The notes beneath the pieces are model-generated. The model saw nothing but the letters and a program-made list of their open reading frames with translations. It ran no database searches and was not told where the DNA came from. Source: Lachnospiraceae bacterium UBA1683 (GTDB taxonomy: Bacteria > Bacillota > Clostridia > Lachnospirales > Lachnospiraceae). Taken from it: a DNA stretch of 37,554 bases. The stretch covers positions 1 to 37,554 of the forward strand of contig DCKD01000085.1 in NCBI GenBank assembly GCA_002320245.1, read 5' to 3'. The position numbers and the translations under genes are program-made. Positions within the stretch are counted from its first letter, which is position 1. Every line of letters begins with the position of its first letter. This document shows, one piece after another, positions 1 to 6,284 of the stretch.

Positions 1-9
1 TGTTTGGGT

Positions 10-51
10 GAAAGCAGAAACCAAACTTTGGTCGGGGAGGTTTCTGCTTTC
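10..51. terminator. Perfect 13-bp inverted repeat, probable terminator
   Basis: GAAAGCAGAAACC at 10-22 pairs perfectly with GGTTTCTGCTTTC at 39-51 around a 16-nt loop. The T-rich 3' side (CTTTCTTAATTT) makes it a plausible intrinsic terminator for a plus-strand gene ending left of the window. It has no long uninterrupted T-run, so a purely structural repeat is possible. Confidence 0.5.
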
Positions 52-111
52 TTAATTTCATGGTTACAAAACCACATGATAGCACAAGAGGTCTCAGGAT
101 AAAACAATCTG

Positions 112-360
112 ATGGAAAATACGTCAGATTACTTTATGCCAAGACCTCTTTTATTTTGCATGAAAAGTGAAAAATCAGTTTGTTATAGTGTGCCTGATAA
201 CACCGTTTGGTTTGCGGCCGGAGGAGCTTCCAATGCCATCCCCATTCAGGGTACGCTACCGAGAGATACTCAAAATGTTATTTCTGTATTAAATCGAATT
301 ATTAACAGTGTCGATGAAAACGACTTGCGAAATTACAGAAAAAATCTCCGACATTTATAA
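112..360 (+). pseudogene. Remnant of a radical SAM paralogue (C-terminal part)
   Basis: This 82-residue frame lacks any radical SAM cysteine motif. Its last ~43 residues nevertheless align without gaps to the C-terminus of the intact radical SAM protein encoded immediately downstream: both share an SN..P....LP stretch, then VI..L...I..V.E, and end in YR(R/K)NL. I infer a tandem paralogue that lost its catalytic N-terminal part. A stop at 100-102 closes the frame upstream. No strong ribosome binding site precedes the ATG at 112, although the frame is uninterrupted and a small protein could still be made. Its stop codon abuts the AGGAGG that serves the next gene, so the two were probably once co-transcribed. 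Confidence 0.5.
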
Positions 361-375
361 AGGAGGAATTTTATT

Positions 376-1257
376 TTGCATTTTACTGGTAGAACTTGGC
401 GACCACCTTACGAGGCAAGTTCATTCATTGTACAGGTTACATCTGGATGCACTCACAATCAATGTACATTTTGTAACTTATATAAAAATGAGTGTTTCCG
501 TATGTCGCCATTACAGGAATTTAAGGAAGACTTAGAAGAATTAGCAACATATCAACCAACTGCACGCCGTATTTTTTTCACAGGAGCAAATCCTTTTGCT
601 ATGAGTTATGAAAATTTAGCAGAAAGAGCATTATTAGTCCATGATTATCTTGTAGAATGTCAAACGATTGCTATGTTCTCAAGCATTCGCGATATTAAGA
701 ATAAAAAAGTTTGGCAACTCAGAAGATTACGAGCATTAGGTGTGAATGGTCTTAGTATCGGAACGGAATCGGGGGATAATAATACTCTGCTTTTAGCTAA
801 CAAAGGATATACAGCCAAAGACTTAATTGAGCAATGTCGAAAATTAGATGAAGCAGGAATTGAATATTATTTTGTTTATATGACAGGACTTGCCGGTAAG
901 GGGAATGGTTATCGAAACGCGGTAAATACTGCAAAAGTATTCAGTAAAGTAAATCCGCGTTTTATATCTGTGGACTCATTAACGCTGTTTCCAGATACAA
1001 AATTGTATCAAATGGCACAAAACGGACAATTTATCCCTGCAGGAGAAAAAGAAAGATTAGAAGAATTACAGATATTTATACAACATCTGCAAATTAAAAC
1101 ACATCTGTTTGCAAACTCTGTTTCTAACTTTTATCCTACAACTGCATTTCTCCCAAAAGAAAAAGATAAAGTTATCAACGAACTTCAATATGTTATTGAT
1201 ACTGTCTGTGAAGAAGAAATGCAAGAGTATCGAAGAAATCTGAACGCCTTGGGATAG
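376..1257 (+). CDS. Radical SAM protein
   Basis: The 293-residue product carries the cluster-binding motif GCTHNQCTFC near residues 24-33, so the cysteine spacing is CX4CX2C rather than the canonical CX3CX2C. A glycine-rich SAM-binding segment (SIGTESGDN) and a TIM-barrel-like body follow. Radical SAM enzymes reductively cleave S-adenosylmethionine with a [4Fe-4S] cluster; the substrate here cannot be told. The start is TTG at 376, chosen because AGGAGG at 361-366 lies 9 nt upstream and no ATG fits better. The remnant of a paralogue lies directly upstream and a strong terminator directly downstream, so it is the last gene of its unit. It looks more AT-rich than the integrative-element genes that follow; it may be element cargo or host DNA. 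The family call is firm, the function open. Confidence 0.85.
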   Translation: MHFTGRTWRPPYEASSFIVQVTSGCTHNQCTFCNLYKNECFRMSPLQEFKEDLEELATYQPTARRIFFTGANPFAMSYENLAERALLVHDYLVECQTIAMFSSIRDIKNKKVWQLRRLRALGVNGLSIGTESGDNNTLLLANKGYTAKDLIEQCRKLDEAGIEYYFVYMTGLAGKGNGYRNAVNTAKVFSKVNPRFISVDSLTLFPDTKLYQMAQNGQFIPAGEKERLEELQIFIQHLQIKTHLFANSVSNFYPTTAFLPKEKDKVINELQYVIDTVCEEEMQEYRRNLNALG

Positions 1258-1351
1258 ATTGCTGACACACAATCTTACATCTGATGGTAATAAAAAAACC
1301 GTTGTTTGGCGGCAAAATTTCCATGCGTCCAAACAAAATATAAGTGGCCTT

Positions 1352-1397
1352 ACGGCGGTTTTGAGATAACAATCAAAGCCGCCGTTTTCTTTTTTTA
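1352..1397 (+). terminator. Intrinsic terminator after the radical SAM gene
   Basis: A 13-bp stem with one wobble (ACGGCGGTTTTGA pairing with TCAAAGCCGCCGT) is followed by TTTCTTTTTTT. It lies 95 nt after the radical SAM stop codon. Confidence 0.8.
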
Positions 1398-1762
1398 AAA
1401 TGAGAATACGGAGGGTGTATTAAAGTCGCCCATTTTTAAGGACACGGTGGTATCCAGGAGGTATTGCCATGTCCTTATTTATTTTTCATCCTTATAATCC
1501 GTCAAAAAAAGCCTGACTGATAAATTAAATCATTATGGCCATAAGGATGAATACACACATCACCATATAACAGTTTTTTTGACTTGCCCGGCTGCATTAT
1601 GCAGTCGGGTCTTTTTGTGCTTTGAACAGTATCCGGCCTCTCGCTGGAGCTTTTCAAAATTTTTCTCCGATCTTGGTTGCCAAATTGCGGTTTCCATGAT
1701 TACCCCTGCGAAAGGGAGGAGAAATATCACCCGCCTTTGCGGTTGCGAAGGGAGGTGAGAAA
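1398..1762. other. Non-coding leader region of the integrative element
   Basis: No convincing gene is seen here. It contains several hairpins: AAGGACA...TGTCCTT around 1438-1477, and an 11-bp perfect pair TTCATCCTTAT (1485-1495) with ATAAGGATGAA (1541-1551). A terminator at 1586-1616 is listed separately. A purine-rich GGGAGGTGAG just before 1763 is the ribosome binding site of the sigma-like gene. Stacked hairpins plus a terminator ahead of an element's regulatory gene suggest transcriptional attenuation, which is inference. Confidence 0.5.
1586..1616 (+). terminator. Intrinsic terminator ahead of the sigma-like gene
   Basis: CCCGGCTGCAT at 1587-1597 pairs with ATGCAGTCGGG at 1599-1609 (one G-T wobble), followed by TCTTTTTG. 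It would end transcripts arriving from the left, about 150 nt before the sigma-like gene. Confidence 0.7.
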
Positions 1763-2197
1763 ATGAAAAACTCCTATGAGCAGCGTGTTCAAAATCAGTT
1801 TGGTGGTTTTTGTACCAGGGTTTTGAAGAACGAGGCCAACCGTATTCTGAACGAATACGCAAAGCAGCGTGATCGAGAGAAACTTTTGGACGAATTATCG
1901 CCGGATGAGCTGGCACAGGCCGCCTCCTATGACAAGTATTTTCAAGACGAATATGTCTTTGAAGTGCTTGGGCAGAAAGTGATTGTGGTCGGAAACCTAC
2001 TGGCAGAGGCTCTATCGCAGTTGCCGGAGGACAAGCGGGATGTAATCCTGCTGTCCTATTTCCTGGGAATGACAGACCGTGAAATAAGCGAACAGCTTAA
2101 TGTGGTCCGCCAGGCTATTAGTAAACGGCGCAGCAGCATCCTGAAAGAACTGCGTGAGTATTTGGAAAAGGAGGGATTTGAATGGCCCGAAACATAA
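1763..2197 (+). CDS. Sigma-70-like regulator of the element (Tn916 Orf7-like)
   Basis: This 144-residue protein resembles the small sigma-factor-like regulators of Tn916-family elements. The C-terminal half (about residues 90-135) reads as a sigma region 4 helix-turn-helix: LPEDKRDVILLSYFLGMTD followed by EISEQLNVVRQAISKRRSS. The N-terminal part is a helical, charged segment rather than a full region 2. The start at 1763 is supported by GGGAGGTGAG a few bases upstream. In Tn916 relatives such proteins help switch on excision and transfer; applying that here is inference from context. Its last 16 bp overlap the next gene, so the two are translationally coupled. Confidence 0.82.
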   Translation: MKNSYEQRVQNQFGGFCTRVLKNEANRILNEYAKQRDREKLLDELSPDELAQAASYDKYFQDEYVFEVLGQKVIVVGNLLAEALSQLPEDKRDVILLSYFLGMTDREISEQLNVVRQAISKRRSSILKELREYLEKEGFEWPET

Positions 2198-2424
2198 GAG
2201 AACCCATACCGCTGCCGGTGATCCTGGCAGCCTCAGAGGGTGACGAGAGAGCCTTGAATGCTGTACTCAACCATTACAAGGGCTATATTCGTTTCCTCGC
2301 CATGAGACCTATGAAAGATGAATACGGCAACGAACACCTCTGTGTGGATGAAGATATGAGGCTTCGCCTGGAGGCTAAACTGTTGTATAGCATTGTAACA
2401 GGTTTCAAGGTTCTTTCGGTCTAA
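2182..2424 (+). CDS. Small helix-turn-helix protein (Tn916 Orf8-like)
   Basis: An 80-residue protein resembling the helix-turn-helix proteins encoded after the sigma-like gene in Tn916-type elements. The stretch LPVILAASEGDERALNAVLNHYKGYI and the segment containing MRPMKDEYGNEHLCVDEDMR match the general shape of that family. The start lies inside the 3' end of the sigma-like gene and is preceded by AAGGAGG, which fits a coupled regulatory pair. A long non-coding stretch follows, as in related elements. The exact role is unknown; a DNA-binding partner of the sigma-like protein is the likely reading. Confidence 0.75.
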   Translation: MARNIREPIPLPVILAASEGDERALNAVLNHYKGYIRFLAMRPMKDEYGNEHLCVDEDMRLRLEAKLLYSIVTGFKVLSV

Positions 2425-2834
2425 GGTACATATTACAGGCGTGTTTTGTCCTCTCTTTCCTCGCCTGGTATTTGAGCCAGACCGGAGCCATTATTGCACC
2501 TTGACAAAGAAAGTCCGGACGATAACTCCGTGACAGCATAGGACAGGCAGATACATTCTCTTTAGGTGGAGCCATCTGGCAGGTACGCCATGACCTTTTT
2601 TTAGTGAGCGATCAATACCATGCCACAAAGCAGTTTTGGCAAGCGGTGGGCCATGATACCCAAAGAGGACAATGATACTCCCTTACAGCCATCAGTTCGA
2701 GCGTTGATAGCGTCGCAAACAATGGGTAGGGCCGGATGAGAACCATGCGGGGGTGAAATTCCCGTGGAGCCATGCCAATGGCCGTCTGTTTTGTCCTTAT
2801 CAATATGGATAAATCGAAAACTTTTTATTAGCAG
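2425..2834 (+). other. Unexplained non-coding stretch between regulator and excisionase
   Basis: No coding frame with a ribosome binding site and protein-like composition is visible on either strand. A perfect -35 hexamer TTGACA lies at 2501-2506, but the -10 candidate (TAACTC, about 2523) is poor. A weak stem (AGGT 2564-2567 with ACCT 2593-2596, inner TGGC/GCCA) precedes seven T residues. GTGGAGCCAT occurs twice (about 2567 and 2768). A short regulatory RNA or a decayed gene are both possible. Confidence 0.35.
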
Positions 2835-2863
2835 CTGACAATTCATATAAACCGCGGCATAAT
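2835..2863 (+). promoter_or_regulatory. Promoter for excisionase and integrase
   Basis: CTGACA (2835-2840) and CATAAT (2858-2863) are separated by exactly 17 bp, each matching five of six sigma-A consensus bases. Transcription would start near 2870, about 47 nt before the excisionase start. AGCAGC (2830-2835) and GCTGCT (2897-2902) form an inverted repeat around it that could be an operator. Confidence 0.65.
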
Positions 2864-2916
2864 GATGATAGAAGTTATGTTTTGTATGATTGATCGGCTG
2901 CTGAAAGGAGGACATT

Positions 2917-3123
2917 ATGAACCAGGCCGAAAATCGTACACCTGGCAATGTCCCCGAACAGAGAACTTACAAGGTTGAAGATATAGCCGTGATGTTGAAC
3001 ATCGGCCGTACTTCTGCATATAACCTTGTGAAAGAGGGACATTTCAAAACCGTTCGAGTTGGTAATGCCATACGAATTTCCAAAAAATCATTTGACGAAT
3101 GGTTAGACGCTCAGGCGTTCTAA
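2917..3123 (+). CDS. xis: Excisionase (Xis), MerR-type helix-turn-helix
   Basis: This 68-residue basic protein has the excisionase/HTH_17 pattern: YKVEDIAVMLNIGRTSAYNLV as the winged helix-turn-helix, followed by the wing VGNAIRISKKSFDEWL. Excisionases bend DNA at the element ends and turn the integrase reaction towards excision. GAAAGGAGG just upstream supports the start. The integrase begins 24 nt downstream on the same strand, so the two form one operon read from the promoter at 2835-2863. Confidence 0.9.
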   Translation: MNQAENRTPGNVPEQRTYKVEDIAVMLNIGRTSAYNLVKEGHFKTVRVGNAIRISKKSFDEWLDAQAF

Positions 3124-3147
3124 CGGACAAAGAAAGGAAGATCGATA

Positions 3148-4539
3148 ATGGCATCCATCATCAAACGAAAAAAAGCATATTCTGTTGTTTACAACTACAT
3201 AGACGAAAATGGAGAAACGAAACAGAAGTGGGAAACCTGGCATACCCACAAAGAGGCTCTGAAACGAAAAGCGGAGGTTGAGAACCAGATCAACACGGGC
3301 ACATTTCTTCCTCCTAACAATCAGAAAGTATCTGATTTCCTGTATGATTTTGTTTCCACCTATGGGGCAAAGCAATGGGGCGTGTCCATGTATGACAGCC
3401 AAACCGCCCTGATTGCCAACTACATCAATCCGCTTATCGGTGATATGGAGGTGCAGGCAATTACTCCCCGTGTGGCAGACAAATACATTCAGACTCTCCA
3501 AAAGACCCCTCCCGTTTGCAAAAGGAACCAAAAACCTAAAACAGCGTTTATCTCCAACCAAACGATTGAGAAAATCATCAAACTTCTGCGGTGCGCCTTT
3601 AAGCAGGCTGTCCGTTGGGAATTGGTTGGGAAAAATCCTTTTGAGAACACCGTGTTACCCAAAACAGAGTACAAGAAACGGGACATTTGGGACGCCGATA
3701 CCATCCGTATCGCTCTGGACCAGTGTACTGACAGCAAATTGTATGTTGCTATGAACCTTGCTTTTGCGTGTTCTCTACGAATGGGAGAAATTCTTGGTCT
3801 GACCTGGAAGAATGTTCACATTGAGGATGAAAACATAGCGGCGGACAATGCCTATGTTTACATTGAGGCAGAGCTGATAAGGGCTTCCAAACAGGCGATT
3901 GAAATGATAGGAGAAAAAGATATTTTCCATATCTTCACTCCGCTTATGCCTAACACCAGCACCCGGCTGATCTTGAAGAAACCGAAAACAAAATCAAGTG
4001 AGAGAAAAGTCTGGCTGCCGAAAACCGTTGCTTATATCCTCCGTGAGTGGAAAAAAGCACAAGATGAACTAAAGAGCTTTCTCGGTGAGGAATACCAGGA
4101 TTATGATTTAGTGGTTGCTCTGCCTAATGGCAGGCCATGTGAGAACCGGATTATTGAGAAAGAATTTTCTCTGCTGAAAGAAAAAGCCGGATTGCCTAAT
4201 GTGGTGTTCCACTCTCTTAGACATTCCAGCACTACTTATAAGCTGAAACTCAATCACGGTGATCTGAAAGCCACTCAGGGAGATACGGGCCACGCTGAAA
4301 TTGATATGATTACAAAAGTGTACGCCCACATCCTCGACGAGGACCGTAAGATCAATGCCCAGAAGTTTGAGAGTGCCTTTTATGCTAATCCTGATCTGCG
4401 GAATGTAAAACCTCCCCAGGAGCCAGAACAGCCTCAGGCACAAACCTTAGACCTGGCAGCATTGGTGGAACAGCTTCAAAAATCACCGGAGCTTGCAAGC
4501 ACCCTGGCAGCATTGCTTACCGCTCAAAAGGCAGGCTAA
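3148..4539 (+). CDS. int: Tyrosine-recombinase integrase of the element
   Basis: The 463-residue product is a phage/Tn916-type tyrosine recombinase. An N-terminal arm-binding domain is followed by a SAM-like core-binding domain (about residues 60-165) and the catalytic domain. Visible catalytic residues are the Arg in CSLRMGEILGL, the His-x-x-Arg box in FHSLRHSSTTY, the His in DTGHAEIDM, and the Tyr nucleophile in TKVYAHIL. The C-terminal ~55 residues form a Pro/Gln-rich tail and a helical end beyond the usual catalytic core. The gene is complete with an intact active site, so the element may still be mobile. It lies just inside the element end, followed by repeats that could be its arm-binding sites and by the tRNA-Arg target. 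Confidence 0.95.
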   Translation: MASIIKRKKAYSVVYNYIDENGETKQKWETWHTHKEALKRKAEVENQINTGTFLPPNNQKVSDFLYDFVSTYGAKQWGVSMYDSQTALIANYINPLIGDMEVQAITPRVADKYIQTLQKTPPVCKRNQKPKTAFISNQTIEKIIKLLRCAFKQAVRWELVGKNPFENTVLPKTEYKKRDIWDADTIRIALDQCTDSKLYVAMNLAFACSLRMGEILGLTWKNVHIEDENIAADNAYVYIEAELIRASKQAIEMIGEKDIFHIFTPLMPNTSTRLILKKPKTKSSERKVWLPKTVAYILREWKKAQDELKSFLGEEYQDYDLVVALPNGRPCENRIIEKEFSLLKEKAGLPNVVFHSLRHSSTTYKLKLNHGDLKATQGDTGHAEIDMITKVYAHILDEDRKINAQKFESAFYANPDLRNVKPPQEPEQPQAQTLDLAALVEQLQKSPELASTLAALLTAQKAG

Positions 4540-4548
4540 AATCTCAAA

Positions 4549-4620
4549 TTAGCAAGAAGTCCATTTTTCTTAGCAAGCTCTCCATTTTGGTTCGTTTCCA
4601 ATTAGCAAAAAATTCATTGT
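4549..4620 (+). repeat. Three direct repeats, candidate integrase arm-binding sites
   Basis: TTAGCAAGAAGTCCATTTT (4549), TTAGCAAGCTCTCCATTTT (4570) and TTAGCAAAAAATTCATTGT (4602) are related direct repeats of about 19 bp, just after the integrase stop. Tn916-type integrases bind short direct repeats near the element ends; assigning that role here is inference from position. Confidence 0.6.
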
Positions 4621-4687
4621 AACGCATAAACAAAAAAGTAACCCTCCAACCCTGGTAGATGGTTTCAACAAAAGGCTGCGGCTGAAC

Positions 4688-4726
4688 AAAAAAAGCTGCA
4701 AACCCTTATGAATAAAGGCTTGCAGC
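4688..4726 (-). terminator. Intrinsic terminator downstream of tRNA-Arg
   Basis: Read on the minus strand, a long stem with small mismatches (GCTGCAAGCC... with ...GGGTTTGCAGC, 4695-4726) is followed by seven T residues (complement of 4688-4694). It sits just past the tRNA 3' end and would end the tRNA transcript. Confidence 0.75.
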
Positions 4727-4738
4727 GTTGTTCGCTGG

Positions 4739-4812
4739 CGTCCATGAGAGGATTTGAACCTCCGACCCCACGCTTAGGAGGCGTGTGCTCTATCCAGCTG
4801 AGCTACATGGAC
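4739..4812 (-). tRNA. tRNA-Arg (anticodon CCT)
   Basis: The minus strand folds into a complete cloverleaf: acceptor GTCCATG (4806-4812) pairs with CATGGAC (4740-4746), the D arm is GCTC...GAGC, and the anticodon stem CACGC/GCGTG encloses loop CTCCTAA, giving anticodon CCT, which reads AGG. The T arm is GGAGG-TTCAAAT-CCTCT. CCA is not encoded. The integrative element lies against its 3' side. Two decayed sequences with the same anticodon loop lie within 400 bp. Confidence 0.95.
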
Positions 4813-4835
4813 ATTTGTAAAATTATTCAGTTGTT

Positions 4836-4905
4836 TGCCTCATTTGGACTCGAACCATCTACCGCTTAGGAGGGATCCGTTATATCCATTTAACTAATGG
4901 AACAA
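4836..4905 (-). pseudogene. Decayed tRNA-Arg(CCT)
   Basis: On the minus strand a tRNA-like sequence runs from GTTCCATTAGTTAAATGGATA through an anticodon loop CTCCTAA to a T-loop GGTTCGAGTCC and a 3' end AATGAGGCA. The acceptor 5' strand no longer pairs well with the 3' strand, the anticodon stem is broken (the 3' side reads GCGGT) and the T stem is shortened. I read it as a relic of a second tRNA-Arg(CCT) with a different body from the intact one. Confidence 0.6.
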
Positions 4906-4936
4906 AGTGCCGGTTTTTGGCTTAAACACTGGGGTT

Positions 4937-5119
4937 TCAGCCTCTTGATCCGGTAACCATATTTATGATTTTCAGCTTTATAATATGCTGTGAACCATCA
5001 GATTGTTTGATTTTGTAATCACGGAGCGCCCACCAAATAGGGGAATGTTCTGTGTTCACTTTTTCCTCTTCCAGAATCAATTCGAACTCACAGTTGTTTT
5101 TTATATTTTCTCTCAGGGT
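4937..5119 (-). pseudogene. Orphan coding fragment between tRNA relics
   Basis: The minus strand is open for about 60 codons ending at TGA 4937-4939, with protein-like composition (for example the segments NNCEFELILEEEKV and HSPIWWALRDYKIKQ). There is no start codon at its upstream end, where it runs straight into a stop inside the third tRNA relic. It is therefore probably the 3' end of a gene cut off by an integration or deletion event. I do not recognise the family. Confidence 0.4.
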
Positions 5120-5175
5120 TCAAGTCATGGTTCTTTCTTAGGAGGGCACCGCTCTATCCTGCTGAGCTACGGAAA
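5120..5175 (-). pseudogene. tRNA-Arg(CCT) 5'-half relic
   Basis: The minus strand reads like the 5' half of a tRNA: CCGTAGCTCAGCAGGATAGA with a clear D arm, then CCCTCCTAAG as anticodon loop. After the anticodon loop the tRNA sequence stops and unrelated sequence follows. The break at the anticodon loop is where some tyrosine integrases cross over. CTTAGGAGG (plus strand 5137-5145) is shared with the intact tRNA and the other relic. Confidence 0.55.
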
Positions 5176-5376
5176 CATCTAATAGGTGGAGTTATCCACA
5201 ATGCTCCAGATTATTTTGGAAGTTATCAACTCACGCCTATACTATTCTACCATTCACATGTGGAAAATTCAACAAAATTTCGCACTGTTTGTAAAAATTT
5301 TGATATTTCGCATTATTTGTGAAAAATTGTTACTGGCCATTTATGCGTTCAACTACAATGAACAGCTAAACAATGC

Positions 5377-6252
5377 TTAAAAGTTAATGTATCCTTGCAG
5401 CCAAATCGTACCTTTAAACCGTCTGCCGATTTCCGGTTCTCCGAGCACCTTATCTTTGGGCACACAGATATCAAACTGCAGCTCATTTACATTCAATTTC
5501 ATCTGGTAGACTTTTTCTTTTGTCAATAAATTTTCCCGCTCACGAATCGCAAGAATCTCACCCATAATCGAATACAAATCACATTCTACGCCATATGGCA
5601 TAAAATATGTATCGACAATTGACAATATATCCTCATTCATAAGACGGCGTGAAACTTTAGAATAAATATCTATATCATCCAGTGTCAATGTTTCAATTGC
5701 CCCCTGGTCTCCGTTTCTCGCAGCGCTCAGGAGATTTTTCCGGTTCTGCGAATCTTCCAGTTCCCGTCTGACCTGTTTTTCACTCTTTTTTACGGGAAAC
5801 AATATTTTCCCGGATAATGCCAGTCCGGAAAAAGTAACCGAAATCCCTGAATGTGGCACCAGCCCCAACTGGCATTCCTTCATGTAATCAATTCCATTCT
5901 GGAGATGAAAAATCAGACTGATGCCAACTTTAGAATCTTCACAGATTCCAACGTATTGTTCCCTTTCAATCCGTTTTTCCACCATTACTTCTGCGCAAGT
6001 GGTCACACCGCTCCCTTCGAAATATGGAAAATAATAATCCACATCGAAATGCTCCTCATTATCAAGTTCTCCGCAGACTGTTATCCCCATTCCCTGCCCG
6101 TATTCCTTCTGCAACTCACAGAAATCTGCATCTTCCGAATAAGATACAATGGTCTGGTGTGTGAAGTTTTTCTCCACTTCTTTCAATAATTCCCGCAATT
6201 CTTTTTTTGACTGAAGATTGCCGAAACCAATTGCTTTCAAATACTGATGCAT
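5377..6252 (-). CDS. DUF3881 family protein
   Basis: A 291-residue protein whose start MHQYLKAIGF matches the usual beginning of the DUF3881 family, found mainly in Lachnospiraceae and of unknown function. I place the start at 6252 because GGAGAG lies just upstream of that ATG; an in-frame TTG 12 nt earlier overlaps the ribosome binding site. No signal peptide or membrane segment is visible. The composition is acidic, with a ...YFPYFEGSG... segment in the N-terminal half. It follows serS by about 30 nt on the same strand and is probably co-transcribed. It lies at the origin-distal end of the conserved block, next to the integration hot spot. Confidence 0.82.
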   Translation of the reverse strand: MHQYLKAIGFGNLQSKKELRELLKEVEKNFTHQTIVSYSEDADFCELQKEYGQGMGITVCGELDNEEHFDVDYYFPYFEGSGVTTCAEVMVEKRIEREQYVGICEDSKVGISLIFHLQNGIDYMKECQLGLVPHSGISVTFSGLALSGKILFPVKKSEKQVRRELEDSQNRKNLLSAARNGDQGAIETLTLDDIDIYSKVSRRLMNEDILSIVDTYFMPYGVECDLYSIMGEILAIRERENLLTKEKVYQMKLNVNELQFDICVPKDKVLGEPEIGRRFKGTIWLQGYINF

Positions 6253-6284
6253 ATATCTCTCCAATGCTTTTATATCAGATTTGC

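Larger units (their letters stand above)
1763..4781 (+). mobile_element. Right end of a Tn916-like integrative element at tRNA-Arg(CCT)
   Basis: The order sigma-like regulator, small HTH protein, excisionase, tyrosine integrase is the well-known right-end module of Tn916-family integrative and conjugative elements (orf7, orf8, xis, int). The integrase is the last gene and is followed by three direct repeats and then a tRNA-Arg gene pointing towards it, so the element abuts the tRNA 3' side. The left end, conjugation genes and matching attachment site are not in the window, and the coordinates given for the left boundary are only those of the first recognisable element gene. The sequence CTTAGGAGG in the tRNA anticodon region (4773-4781) recurs at 4865 and 5137 and may be the crossover core. 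Confidence 0.7.

Noticed and set aside
2506..2560. Resemblance to RNase P RNA (GAAAGTCCGG then ACAGG)
   Set aside because: Only the short GAAAGTCC stretch matches. The rest of the conserved core is absent and the region is too short.
2601..2948. Minus-strand frames across the excisionase leader
   Set aside because: They overlap the well-supported promoter and excisionase start, have no ribosome binding site and do not resemble proteins.
5186..5380. 64-residue plus-strand frame before DUF3881
   Set aside because: AT-rich, with no ribosome binding site and no protein-like pattern. The region holds only DnaA-box-like TTATCCACA (about 5192) and is otherwise unremarkable.
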